Of a stretch of DNA of 30,869 nt, positions 1 through 11,529 are shown piece after piece (the stretch's first letter is position 1; each line of letters begins with the position of its first letter). The position numbers and the translations under genes are program-made. The notes beneath the pieces were generated by a model. It made no database searches and was not told the DNA's origin. It worked only from the letters and a program-made list of their open reading frames with translations. This stretch comes from Monoraphidium neglectum (taxonomy: Eukaryota > Chlorophyta > Chlorophyceae > Sphaeropleales > Selenastraceae), in NCBI RefSeq assembly GCF_000611645.1, contig NW_014013301.1:1-30869 (forward strand). Reading direction: 5' to 3'.

Positions 1-520
1 GTTGAGGGGGGGAAGAGGACGTGTGGCGGCAGCAGACAGTGGGTTGCAAGGGCGGACGGGTCAGCAACGGCGGCTTGCGAAGATGGGACACCGAGAGCTT
101 CAGAAATTTGCGCGCTGGCGTGCCGCTTGGCGCGCGGGACCATGCTGCTTGTCGCGCGCAGCGCCTCCCTTGCCGGCTCGGGCGCCCGCTGCATTGGAGC
201 CAAGGGCTGCTGTTTCAGGGCTAGGGGGAAGCATGGAAACGCACCTGATGTTGGTTGAGGCCACGAAAAGTGCAAAGGGGTCCTCCTTCTCCGGGTCGAG
301 CAGCCCCCGCTGCGCCATCTTCTTGATCTGGTTCATTCGCTTCTTCCGGTGGCTGGGGGCGACAGGAGGGGCAGGGTTTGGGGGGAGAGGGTGGGTGCGT
401 CGTCGCAGTGATGAATTGGGCGGCAGGCTGCGTTCTTCAGCGGGCACGTGAATGGACGATTGGTGCGCACAGGGCAACGGGGCAGCAGCAGCGGCAGCGG
501 CAGCGGCAGCGGCAGCAGCT

Positions 521-606
<86 letters not shown>

Positions 607-1337
607 AGAATAAGGAGCAGCAGCAGAAGACTAATAAGGAGCAGCAGCACTGGCTGCAATCACAGCGTCATCACAATTGTTCCCTGCGCTCCACCAGGCA
701 CCAGCAGCCCGCAACGCCTGAACAGCCCCTCGCCGCAGCGCCCTTCAACATTTCGACACCAACACCACCATCATGACCGGTTCCCCCTCCGCCGCCGCTG
801 TGGCCTCTGCCGCGAGCCTCCGGCCTCGGCGCCCCTTGAAGCCCCCGCCTTCCCAGCCGCGCGGCGTGCACGGCGTCAAGGCGTGCCCGCCCACCTGCTG
901 AGGTAGAGGTCCTTTTTGTAGCACCAGAGGACAGAGGGCCTCGCCTTGACGGCCGCCTTGGACAGCATGTAGTGCAGGTTGACGACCTGATGCGGTCATG
1001 CAGGCGTGCGCCATCGTAGAAATAGCTGGGTGTAGACTAATAATCAGGTCGGGTGGTTTGTTTCAGAGCCTGGGGCCCCAGGGAGGTGGCTGGCAGCCAG
1101 CAGGGGGCAGGGCGGGTGTAGCTGGTCGTGACGCCGCCCGGGACTGCGCGGCCTGTGGCAGCGGCTGCGGCGGGCTTGGGGGGCGGCCGTGCCGGGGTGG
1201 CCGGTGCGCAGGACGGGTGCAGGCCAGCTCACCTGGTCACGGCCCTTGTCGCCGATGATGACAAACAGCCCCCGCTGCCGCAGCTGCACGCAGTTCTCCA
1301 CCAGCGTGCGGATACGGGAGTCCACCTTCTTCCGCAT
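1..1337 (-). CDS. NAT10: RNA cytidine acetyltransferase NAT10/KRE33, N-terminal exons (partial)
   Basis: NAT10 is the nucleolar ATP-dependent acetyltransferase that makes N4-acetylcytidine in 18S rRNA and some tRNAs. Three exons are seen: 1337-1233, 986-895 and 352-245, with introns starting GTGAG, GTGGG and GTGCG. They encode the first ~101 residues. Exon 1 begins MRKKVDSRIRTLVEN and includes FVIIGDKGRDQ. Exon 2 gives VVNLHYMLSKA and RPSVLWCYKKDL. Exon 3 gives HRKKRMNQIKK, DPEKEDPFALF and ASTNIR. These are the invariant N-terminal blocks of the family in the right order, and the phases (0, then 2, then 2) join without a break. The ATG at 1337 is the family's usual start. The helicase and GNAT domains lie beyond the left edge: nothing in 1-238 resembles the next expected block, so that stretch is intron 3. 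Intron 2 (894-353) carries the CAG tract. Identity is confident; only the upstream leader is unknown. Confidence 0.93.
482..602. repeat. CAG trinucleotide tract, 27 perfect units plus an interrupted CGG/CAG lead-in
   Basis: Positions 522-602 are 27 uninterrupted CAG units on the + strand. They follow a mixed CAG/CGG stretch at 482-521 and run into AAGAAGAATAAGGAG-type purine repeats after 602. The tract lies inside intron 2 of the minus-strand NAT10 gene, so the pre-mRNA carries CUG repeats. The polyQ or polyS reading frames through it are by-products of the repeat. Confidence 0.97.
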
Positions 1338-2992
1338 CTTGGTGGCGGGCGTGCGCTGCGGGCGCGCGTCTGGCCTGGGGAAAGAGGCGGCGGCGGCAGC
1401 AGGTGCGTCGGTGCGGCGGCCGCCCAGTGCCACGGCGCCAGAGGCCGCCTCACGAGGTAAAAACTAGAGTATGTGGGCTACCCGTGCTGCGCTTGTCGTC
1501 GCTGTTGCTGTGATAAGTATCGCTAAAGCTCAAAGTTGAGATGAAAAAAGTTGCTGGGTGCACTCACCGCAGGCCTGGTTCAAGATCAATCCGCTTCTCA
1601 CGTACCAATTGAGTTTGCGAAAGGAACACGACAGACGTGGGCGTGCTGCCGCGTGCGATCTATATACTAAGTTCAGATGGCGCAGACTGCCCTGAAAGAT
1701 GGCCAAAAGAGCCAAACTTTGATCCCGATAGCCGCGTATTTCCTAGCTGCGGGTCCTCGGCCCCATTGCAGCGCCACCTGGTGACACAGTGACGTCAGTA
1801 GTCGCTCCCTCCCTCGTCCTTCACTCCCGCCCTTGTGCTGCGCTTTGTAAACTGCATCCAGCATACATCCTGGATCAGCTGCCTGTGTTTGTGCCCCCCA
1901 AGACCTAGCCCCAGCAGCCGCACTGAATGTTGCGTGGGCCGTCTCAGCCGCGCAACAGTCAGTTGCAACTGCTGTAGGTGTTGTGCAACAGTGTTTGAGC
2001 TGGTGTTTAAGTGGCCCCTGCTGCTGTAGCCCGACGACATGTGCACATTGTCATGCAATGTGAAGTTCAAGTGCTGTAAGACAAGGTGCAGCTGGCTGCC
2101 GGCCACCGCACCTAGGGTTCAGGCGGACCAATCCCAGGGCACCAGTGAGGGTGGACGTGACAGGCAAAGCCGTGGGCGCCCCCAGCTCGCGACCGGCTGG
2201 TGTGCTTACATGCACGGCCCCTTCATAGGAATCGCTGCAAAACTTGTCAGCAGCCTTGTGCCCCAGCCTTTGGCTGCAAGCGATAAACAGCCCAACGATT
2301 ACAGCGGGGCAAGAACGCTGCAAAGCACCAGCCAGCAAGAAGTGAGGGATATCTTGAGAAAGTCCCAATTATTGAGCAGCACCCGGCTCCAAGTTGCGCC
2401 GGGCGAAGTGCCAAGACTGTGAGAAAACAGGGCCCTATTTGACAGGGCAAGTAATATGATGCTTTGATGCGGGGTTGGCCCCAACATCACTGGCGGCACC
2501 TGAAGGGGTATGGGTTGAGTAGGTGGTGCGGCGTCCATCCTGCCCTGGCTCGCCGTGAGGCGGCGACGACCCCAAGCCAATCAACACAGGGCTGTTGGCG
2601 TGGGCAGTGCGCGGGGACGTGTGGGTGGGTTGGTGGCCGCCCTCACAGGAGGGGGCGCCCACCAAAAGAGGGATGAAATTGGTGATCAGTGCTCTGGTGC
2701 CGCTCACCCGGTCACCCACTGCCAACCTGGGGCGGCCGGGGCGACCTGTTAGCCATTTCAGTTCAGATTACGTAAGGTGCCTGTAAGGATGACGGCGCCC
2801 CAGCAGACTGCTCGCTTGCAGCGGCACCAAAAGTTGGAGCCCTGGCAGCCTGCGGCCGCGCCACTCGCCTTGCTGCCCGGCCGCACCTGCCCCAAACAGC
2901 GCCGTCAGCGCAGCCGCGGCGCCCAGCGCGAACACCGTCACCGCGGCGAGGGCGCCGCCGCCGCCCCCGGCCGCAGCGTGCGCAATCTGCCA
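1338..2992. other. Gap between NAT10 5' end and GH3 3' end, no recognised gene
   Basis: Both flanking genes are on the minus strand, so this stretch should hold the NAT10 promoter and leader (near 1338) and the GH3 3' UTR (below 2993). Reading frames on both strands are short, share no recognised motif and do not join into a plausible spliced gene. The + strand has isolated TGTAA motifs at 2075-2079 and 2782-2786, without a gene to go with them. The minus strand has TGTAA at 2303-2299 and 2210-2206, about 690 and 785 nt past the GH3 stop, which are usable poly(A) signals if that UTR is long. Confidence 0.55.
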
Positions 2993-5900
2993 TCACTCGC
3001 CGCCGGCCGGCGCCTGCGCGGGCCACTCAGCCGTGGTGGCGGAGAGGTCGAGCTGGCCCCTGGCGATGGGGACGTCCACAGTGAGGCCACTAATCTGGGC
3101 GCGCCACGTGCCCAGGCGCGCCACCAGCGCCCCGTCCTCCGGCCGAGGGAGCGTGAAGTCTGCGGTCCGCAGCGGCAGCACGACCGCCTGCGACTCCCCC
3201 GGCGCGAGCGCGCGCGTGCGCGTGAAGGCGCGCAGGCTGCGCAGCGGGTAGCCGCCGGTGCCCTGGGGAGCGTGCGGGGGCGCGGGATGGGGCAGGGGGC
3301 GTCATCCGTCAGCTTTGCTTTCCACCGAGGGCTGGGCTCCCTTCAAATGAAAATCATCAACGCTGCGTCGTAAAGCTGCAAGCAGCATGCAAGCGCTGCG
3401 ATGCGGCGAATGCCGTGGCATGTATTGCGCAGCAGGCAGGCCGTCAGCCTCGACGCCGAGCGTGACTCACCGCCTTTTCGGCGTGGGAGACGTACAAGAG
3501 CACGACCTCCTCGCCCGCCATTGCACCGGTGTTGCGCACGGTGACGCTGACGCAGTAGGCAGCGTGGTCGTAGCCTGCGCACTTGCCGCCCGCGTCCGTA
3601 GTTGGCGCGACGCTCATGGCAGAGTAGCTGCGGGCGGGCGCGGCGGGGGCGTGGGGTTGGGACGATGAGCGAGGCGTGTGTGGCTCGGGGTTGGTGGTGT
3701 GGACGTAGGGGCGGGCAGGTGATGAGGACGGGGCCTGCCCGCTGGTCGGGGCGACGGAGCATCGGTGCAACTGGCTGTCAGTTTCTCACCCACCCACCAA
3801 AACCTTGTTTGGTGCGCAACCAGACGTGTCACCCATCAGACCTGCAGACCGCGATGACTTCACATACCCACCCACTCAACAACAAGGTCGAGCGCGCAAC
3901 ACCCCGCACCTAAAGGTGGCGTAGGAGAGGCCGTGGCCAAAGGGGTAGAGCACATACTTGGGGTCCTCCACAAAGCGGTAGGTGCGGCCAGGGTACCCCT
4001 TGGCGGCGTCGGGCCGCATGCCAAACTCCTCCATGGGCGCCGCCGCGATGAAGGCCTCGCGGTACCAGGTGTTGGGCAGGCGGCCGCTGGGGGAGGCGCG
4101 GCCGAACAGCAGGTCCGACACGGCGCGGCCGCCCTCCTGCGGTTGCGGTCGCGCGGGGCGAGCGCCGGGCGACCAGGGAGTGGGGAGGCCGGTAGGGGCG
4201 CGGCGGACGTGCAGAGAGAGGGGAGCGCGGCCCCGCCGGGGCCAGCGCGCCGCAGGTGGCTGCAACGAATCTGTGGCAACGCACGGCCGCGGCTCGCACA
4301 ATAGCAACCGCGCAAATCACATGGATGCTGTCCAGAACCCCGTGCAGGGGCCTCATGCTGCGGCACGCGCGCGCCCAACCCTCTCCCCCCCACCCAACAG
4401 CAGCGCCGCGCACCTGCCCAGGGAAGCCGGCCGCCATGATGGCCGCCACGCTGGGGCTGCCCTGCGCCCACGACAGGTCTACCGGGCCGCCGTTCATCAC
4501 CACCAGCGCAATGGGCGTCGCGGGGCTGCGGCGCGCGAGCGCTTTGACCAGGTCAAGCTGGCGGCCGGGCAGGCCGAGGCCCTCTCGGTCAAAGCCCTCG
4601 CCCTCTGAGACGGGGCGGTATGAGAGGCGGCTGTCCTTCTGGGCGGGAGTGAGGGGCGTGCTGATGATGGAGGCGCCCAGGAACACCAGCGCCGCGTCGG
4701 CGCCGTCGCAGGACTGGGGGAGATGTTTGTGCGGGTGAGGTAAGGATCAAAAAAAGCAGGGTTTCGGCGTTAGGAGTGGAGGGGCGGATGCCATGCGATC
4801 AGCGGCGCACGAGTGCTAGGCGGGGCGCGTGACCGAGGCAAGACGCCTGCTGGGGGCAGCACGTTCGTCGAGCGGCGGGGCTATGCTGGCGAGAAGGGGG
4901 GCCTGCGCGCGCACCTGCAGGGCGCTCTCCAGGGGCCAGTCGTAGTAGTTCCAGGCCATGGTGCGCATGGTGTTGTCCGTAGTCACAGCCACGGTCGCGC
5001 CGGCTGCGTTGATGCGCGTGCATGCGAGCGTACGCTGGGGCCACGAGAGCAGCAGGCGGTCCAATTCCAAAGCAGGCAGGGCACAAGGGCAACCCACTGA
5101 AAAGCGGGTGGCGCAGCACAGTGCGGGGCACAGCGCGTGCGCCTTGAAGAGAATGTGGGCGGCCAGCCAGCCCATGCTCACCGAGCTCCGCCTTGATGGC
5201 GGCCAGAGGGGTGCTGGCGCCCTTGTCCCACGCGCCATAGTAGTTGCCCATCTGGTGGGCGCGGCCAGGCAGAGGGAGCGCAACCATGGGCTCCACAAAG
5301 CCGTCGGGGTGCCCCGGGGTGGTTGCAACAACAATTTGCAGAAATCAGCACTGCAAGCGCCTGCCACGCACCGGCGCCCAGAATCAGAGCGCGGAAACAT
5401 GTAAAGTGAGCCGGGCGCCGTCGCCTGGCGGGCCGTGGGGCCCGTACAGCGCGCCAGAGCGGGGCCATTGCATGCTGCCACCCACCATGTGCTCAGCGCT
5501 GTCAGCCAGGGGCCCCACGACGCAGACTTTCTTGAGCTTGTCCTTTGCCAGCGGCAGCATCCTGCTGGTGGCGTTGAGGGCCGGCTCGTTCTTCAGCAGG
5601 ACGATGCCTGCGCGGGGAGGGCAGCAGGGAGGGCGATCGGGTCAGCAAGACGGCGCAACCTGCTACCAGCGGCTACAAGGGTGCGTTCGAAAAACATGAC
5701 TGACAGCCAGCTCGTTGAAAGGGCCAACTTGCTCGCGTCAGATACAGTCATCCAGTGCCTGCTGGTAAGCAGCTCGACCAGCTCTGCCAACACCATAAGT
5801 CGCGTTTGCGTTGCAGATTTCGCCCGTCGCGCCCGACGATCTGCCGGCTCGTCAGCCCTCAGCCCATGCATGCGCAGCGCTCCATGTGTGCCGCGCACCC

Positions 5901-8555
5901 TTCCGCGCGACGCTGCGCGCCAGCTCCTTGTGGCCTGCCGAGTTGACCTTGTCCAGTTCAGCGCCCGCCCATGGCATGGAAGACGGTGGGTCAAACTGGC
6001 CGGTCCTGATGCGGACGCCCATGGTGTGGTTGAGGGCCGAATCGATGTCTGCCTCTGTCAGGAGGCCCTGAGACAGCGCCTGGGACGCGGCCTGCGCAGG
6101 GGCGTGGGGAGACAATACCTCATTTATGCAAAATTGCCAAGGTAGATGGCGGCAGATGATGGCGTAGGCTGCACACCTGGGCAGTGAGAAATGTTGAAAG
6201 CAGAGGCAAGCTCCTGCAAGCACAGCAGAGCCAGACGTGTAGCCGCGCATTTCGCGCCAAGCACCGCGGCCTCGCGCCCGCGGCCCACCTTTTGGGAGTC
6301 CATGTTGTCGCAGAGCAGGTCCGTGCCCGCCTTGATCGCCTGCGCGATGGCCGCCGGCTCGTCGCGCGCCGTCTTGTGGCCCCACACCAGCCCCTGCACC
6401 GCGTTGCAGTCCGACACCACGTAACCGTCGAATCCCCACTTGTCCCGCAGCAGGCCCTGGAGCTTCGGCTTGTTGGCGCACATGGGCACGCCATCGACCG
6501 CGTTGTACGCGCACATGACGCCCTGGGTGCGGGCCGCGCGGATGCAGGCGTCGAAGGCCGGCAGGTAGGTGTCGGCCGCATCCTGGTTGGGTGGGGAGGG
6601 GACAGCCGAGCGCAAGGGGGGATGAGATTGGATTAGAGGTATGGTTGTGGGCGGCTGAAAGGCCATGATCATTTGAGGGTGTTGACTGGAGCTCTGACGG
6701 CCATCAGCTTGAGGGTGGTGTGATGCTGATCGCGGGTCAGGTGGCGAGAATGTTGACAAAACAACATAGTGGCTGATGCCGGCAGCATGGAGGGTACCTG
6801 GCTGACTAGATGCCCAGGGTGCGCTCGGTGTGCATGACTCACCACGGGGTCGATGCGCGCGTTGAATGAGTAGCGGCTCTGGCCGTCTGCCATCTCAAAC
6901 GAGTAGCCGTAAAAGTGCTTGCAGGTGGCAGCAACCTGGGGCATGCCGGCGGTGGGGTTAAGCGAGCAGTGCATGCCATTCAACAGCGGAAGCATCATGT
7001 GCAGCTGAGATAGGTACGCATCACACCCGACGCCACCCGTCTCATCAGCTCCGCCACGTAGGTCTACCAAGCACACATCATTGCTTCCCTCCAAGACCTA
7101 ACTGGCCTCGCCTCGCCGCCCGCCTGACCTCATCACAACGCCGTCGCGTCGGCCACGCCCCTCGCCTGTGCCGCCCGCGCCAGCAAGCGCGCGCATGCGT
7201 GGGCGCGCACACACACACGCACACACACGCACACACACGCACACACACACACACACACATGTGCGCACCCACCTTGACATAATTGGGGTCCTCCCCCTGC
7301 AGGCCCCTGACGACGTGCGCCGCCATCACCGACGACAGGTGGGGGTCCTCGCCCCAGGTCTCGCTGCCGCGGCCCCACCGCGGGTCCCGCAGGATGTTCA
7401 TGTGGGGGGTCCAGCAGGTCAGCGCCCTGCAGGCGGAGTCGAGCAAGGGGGGGACGCAACAGCAGGGGTTTGATGAAGGCACCAGCCCAGCGAATGACCC
7501 AAGGGGCAGCATACAAAGCCGGACTCAGTTTAGGACATTTGCGGCGCTTGCACGGTCCGCAACTGCTGTTGCAAGCTGCATCGTGCTGGTTGCCAACACA
7601 CCTGCACGCATGTGTTCGCACTCACGCACACAAGCACAAGCACCCAGGCCTGCCCTGATGTGCGCCTTTGCCCCACCTACTGACGCCCTTGCTCTTGACT
7701 TCGAAATTGTTTTTCGCCCGCATCTCAGTGCTGACCGCATCGAACACGCGTTTGACCAGCAGCCGGTCAAACGTCGACGCCATGACCAGCGGCTGAGGGA
7801 AAATTGTCGGCGGCTGCTTGGTGTAGGGGTTGGTCTCCCAGAGCCCGTGCAGGCACTCTGTGGGGGTCATGAAGAGGGGGTTGGGTGCAAAAACGTGCAT
7901 TTGTGCAAAGGCTTGATCAAAGCTTTGTGTTCTCGCGCTGGCAACCTGTGCGGGCACGGCGCGGGGACTGTAACACAACTGCAGGCGGCAACTGCATGTC
8001 GACGCTTGCGCGTGCTGAGGTGCCCCTGCCACTGCCACCGGCTGTTGCGGAATGCATCATGGGGCTGGCGCCCTGCTGTAGGGCTCTCGCGCAACGAGCT
8101 GCCTCCCTCACCAGTCAGGAAATCAAATGCCTTGAGGCCCAGCCGCGGCACCGCCTGCTGCTTGTTGCTAAGGAGGGTCAGCTTCTCCTGCAATGTCAGC
8201 TTCTCAACCAGGTCGGCGGCACGCTCTGCTGCCGGCACCGCTGCATCCTTCCACTTGGGGGTTGATGCCGCCGCCGCGGCGACCACGGTGTCTGGCGTGC
8301 GGGCATTGATCGGCAGGAAGCCGGGCGACAGCGCGCGGGCTCCCCGTGGCGCCTCTGCCTCCGCGGCGCCGGCGTCCGCAACATCGGCCAGGGCGCTTCG
8401 AGACAGCAGGGCTGCGATCAGAGACGTTGTATTACTCGAATCAGCGGGCTGGGGACGAGGGCGAGCTGCTGCTAAGTGGCTGTTGCTTGACCGAGATAGC
8501 GATCGCTGCGCTCGCAGTGCCTCTCACCTGTGACTACCACAAGCGCCATCCACAT
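2993..8555 (-). CDS. Secreted glycoside hydrolase family 3, beta-xylosidase-like
   Basis: GH3 enzymes remove terminal beta-linked sugars; plant-type members act on xylan and arabinoxylan in the wall. Fourteen exons: 8555-8528, 8411-8112, 7857-7677, 7426-7273, 6935-6843, 6582-6289, 6091-5899, 5607-5486, 5251-5182, 5003-4915, 4713-4414, 4136-3910, 3627-3471, 3262-2993. All phases close, giving 825 aa (plant BXLs are about 770). Exon 1 joins exon 2 to make a signal peptide, [16 protein letters not shown]. The N-terminal barrel shows [23 protein letters not shown] and [10 protein letters not shown], whose Asp is the expected nucleophile. The second domain shows [26 protein letters not shown] (likely acid/base Glu) and [12 protein letters not shown]. 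The C-terminal Fn3-like domain shows [22 protein letters not shown]. The exon 9-10 junction (5182/5003) rests on phase and length more than on a strong motif. Xylosidase versus arabinosidase or glucosidase cannot be settled here. The TGA at 2995-2993 is followed by an in-frame hydrophobic stretch (see findings). Confidence 0.92.
7207..7259. repeat. CA/TG dinucleotide microsatellite in GH3 intron 4
   Basis: Runs of CA broken by CG steps fill 7207-7259. The tract lies in the GH3 intron 7272-6936 and starts 13 nt inside the donor at 7272, so the transcript carries UG repeats just behind the 5' splice site. Confidence 0.95.
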
Positions 8556-9238
8556 CGCTAACGCGCCGCGTTGCAGCCGCTGACTGTCCATAGCACCCAG
8601 CATGCGCCGCGGGGTGCAATCCCTCGCACCGCCGTGGCACACTACGCTCTCAGACCGACAAAATTAATGAGACGACACTTTACTTATGAATCCGTGGGGG
8701 CCTTTGCAGATAAGATCATTATCACTGTGTGCTTTGCCCGGTGTGTGCGCGGTTGTACGGCGCCCGCCAACGCTTTGCCTTGCACATGTAGAAGAAAATT
8801 GAATCCTATATTAGTTTTTACTGGGCTCCACGGGCTGGAGACAGTTCAGTGCTAATGCTGCTGCTCGCTGCTGCTGCTGCCGAGTGACATCAGCAGGTGC
8901 GGGTGACCCATGAAGATGTTTTGCGGATGCTTGTGCAAGTATCAACCCTGCTGAAACTGTGTTCATAGGTCTCTATGGGGAAGTGGTGAAGATTGGATGA
9001 GGCACAGCAGCATCACCCTGTTCATTCTCCTCGGCCCCCAAACACCTGACGGGACCCGCAGGACCTGTCATAACCAGGCCGAAAGCATTGTTGCAGGGTT
9101 CTCCAGCCCAATGCTGCCCGCATATCTGTACGACTAATCTATAAAGCAATGTTCATGCTAGAGCGATGCATGCACAGGAATCCTATGGAGAATTCAGAGT
9201 CCTGCAACGGCCTAGATTATTTGACTTTTGGTGGTGGT

Positions 9239-9351
<113 letters not shown>

Positions 9352-9770
9352 CATATGTCCTTTGAAACAATTGAAACTCATTAGCAGCGACCCTTGCTGA
9401 AACGGCCTGGGAACGAGCAACTCAAATGACATGGTACCCTGAAGCACTGACGAATGCATTGTGACTTGCCTGTCGCAGTCTGTGACTGTGTGCATTTTTC
9501 CCCTGCCTGTTCACGACGTTGACTTCGTGACTGTTGCGCACTGCTCTTTCTTCTCCCATCTTGCAAACCCGAGCATGTGACCTGCCTGTTCAAATCACCC
9601 CTGTGTCCTGCTCCTCAAACCAATCCAGAAGGCAGCTGCAATGGCTGCTTGAGAGTGCAAAATTTCAGCGCTGGACCCCAGAGCATGAATCTGATTGATT
9701 AATCGCCGCCTGTTCTCAACCTGTGAAAGTCTCAACCCTCACGCTGACCCGTGCTCACACGCAACTGGGG

Positions 9771-9775
9771 TTACA
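9771..9775 (-). terminator. Candidate TGTAA poly(A) signal for the 9804-11278 gene
   Basis: TTACA on the + strand reads TGTAA on the gene strand, starting 29 nt past the stop codon. It is the only match seen between the stop and the CAG tract. Its use would give an unusually short 3' UTR. Confidence 0.35.
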
Positions 9776-9803
9776 CAAGGTGCGCACAGGCTTCAACTGT
9801 CTG

Positions 9804-11278
9804 TCAGCTCGCAGGGGCCGGCGCCGCCTCTGCGACAGGTGGCTGCGGCTGCTGCGCGTCCTGCTGCTGCTGCTGCTGCTTCTGCTTCTGCTGCTGCTGC
9901 GCCTGCACCTGCCCCTCCAGCTCCTCCAGCAGCTTCACCCCAGCGGGCGCCAGCTTCCCGCCGCCCGCCACAAACCCTCTCCCGGTGGCGGCCGCGTCCG
10001 CGGCGCGCCCACGCGCCGCCAGGCTGCGCATCACCTGCAGCACCATGTGCTTTGACGGCCGCCGCAGGTGAGTACGCGCCAACAGCCACGCGCTTTCAAA
10101 CTCGTCCGCGTCGTTGCCGCAGGCTGCCAGGGCAGCCTCGGAGAGGTTGGCGGAGATGGGCAGGGCCAGGGCGTTCGCGTTCTGCAGCAGCTGAATGTAG
10201 AAGCTGCCAGGCGCCTGCATGCGCTTGGCCGCCTGTGGAGGCATTGAGCGGGGCGTTGCAGGTCTGGGAGGGGCAGCGTCTAGAGTGTGCGACGAGCACA
10301 ATACGGAGCTCTGGAAAGAGCGGTGTCTGGTGTGCATGCGAAAAGTGACCCGTGCATCAAGGCAGTCAAGGGGCGAATCAGCTGCAGCAGCGCCCGCAAC
10401 CTCAGCTGAGGCCGCCCGTCTCTGTGGCCTGGCGCGGGGGCCATCTTCCTCCAAGGACGGCATCGCAGCGCAGAGACGGCGGCACCGCAGCACCCCACCT
10501 GCAGCAGTGCATTAGGCATGGAGCTGCTGTATGGATCGTAGTGCTTGAAACGCGTCGCGCGCACGCGGTTGAGGTGCACCAGCCGCGTTGCATCTGCAAG
10601 CTCGTCCACAGTCGACGCTTTGTGCACGAGCAACACCAGCTTCGCCTCGGCTGCGGGAGCAAATGGCGGCAGAACGTTACGTGGGTCGCGGCAAGGTAGG
10701 TCACGGACGCATGCTTGCATGCATGCGTGTGTGCGGGTGTGCGTCAGGCGCAAGGCCCTTACGGTGCCGCGCCCCGCATGTGCCCGTGAACTGGTTTCAC
10801 CACCGGCGATCAAACGCCGGCCACCAAGGGCAAACGAGACGACTGCTGATTGCTGACTGCCCGGCGGCAGCGACAAGAATGTCTGCCTCTCACCGAGGGA
10901 ATTTGTGATAGTCATGGACTTGACCAAATCCCGCAGCTCGGCAAACCCCATGGCTTCCAATTTAGCGGGGACGATTGCCTGCCGCTGGTGGTGGTGCTGC
11001 TGCTGAGCTTTAGTGTTGCCCGTTCCACTGCTGCTGGTGGAGGCGCTGTTGTTTACACCGCGCCTGTCAGCTTTGGCCGAGGCGACGGGCGCTGCGGCCG
11101 CTGCGAAGCCCCTGGCTAGCACACCGCTGCTGGCTGGCAGCACCAGCACATTAGCACTGCTGCTGCAGCAGCACGCCGACGCCGTGTGCTCCGCTGCGGC
11201 AACAGCTGTCCAAGCCTTACTTCTACTCAGAAGCAATGCCACTAGTTTCATGGGGCTTTCCATGGCAGCAAGGAGCAT
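9804..11278 (-). CDS. Probable mitochondrial helical protein with Gln-rich tail, unknown function
   Basis: Not recognised. Three exons, 11278-10894, 10650-10499 and 10232-9804, join in phase (1, then 0) to give 321 aa. The first ATG is at 11278; in-frame ATGs at 11263 and 11251 are also possible. The N-terminus is rich in Ala, Ser and Arg with no acidic run and contains VLARGFAAAAAP, a plausible mitochondrial presequence and cleavage site. A low-complexity Ser/Gln/His linker follows. A helical core begins at AKLEAMGFAELRDLVKSM and continues through EAKLVLLVHKAS, KRMQAPGSFYIQLLQNANAL and SKHMVLQVMRSLAARGRA. Its helix-pair pattern is like PPR or other alpha-solenoid proteins, but no PPR motif can be assigned. 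The last ~35 residues are a Gln/Ala/Pro tail encoded by CAG-type codons. It shares a 251-bp upstream region with the divergent mitochondrial T-protein gene. It could be an organelle RNA-binding or mitoribosome-associated protein; that is inference. The exon structure is well supported. Confidence 0.75.
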
Positions 11279-11529
11279 GATAATAATAGATCTGCAGATC
11301 GTGGAAATAGAGCTTGCCTCGTAGAAGGAGTTCAAATCACGTTACCTGAGCTTTCATACAGGTTCAAAGTCTGCTTCAAAACTGCATCCGAACAGCGCGG
11401 GCGATACTACGGTACCGACCGGGCCCACAGCAAAGTGCGAGGTTGTAGGCACGCCCATTCAAGCCGGGGATCGTACTGTAGGTTTTCAAGTATATAAAAC
11501 ATTTGCTGAGCGTGTGTCCAGCATCAGCC
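11279..11529. promoter_or_regulatory. Divergent promoter region between the mitochondrial-type gene and GCST
   Basis: Only 251 bp separate the two start codons (11278 minus, 11530 plus). Both products look mitochondrial, so they may be co-regulated. The region is more AT-rich than the flanking exons. The only clear element is the TATA box on the GCST side. Confidence 0.6.
11491..11498 (+). promoter_or_regulatory. TATA box of the GCST gene
   Basis: TATATAAA lies at 11491-11498, about 32-39 nt upstream of the GCST ATG at 11530. With normal TATA spacing, transcription would start within a few bases of the ATG and the leader would be very short. The next in-frame ATG is at the MVPFAG block in exon 2, and starting there would lose the presequence, so 11530 remains the likely start. 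Confidence 0.6.

Noticed and set aside
378..906. PolyQ and polyS + strand frames through the first CAG tract
   Set aside because: They lie inside intron 2 of NAT10 on the other strand and owe their length to the repeat.
7283..8533. 416-codon open frame on the + strand
   Set aside because: It is antisense to GH3 exons 2-4 and their introns, whose splice phases and GH3 motifs are exact. The + frame is low-complexity Arg/Ala/Ser and shows no domain.
11280..11360. tRNA-like GTTCAAATC motif near 11330
   Set aside because: No A box or cloverleaf could be built around it.
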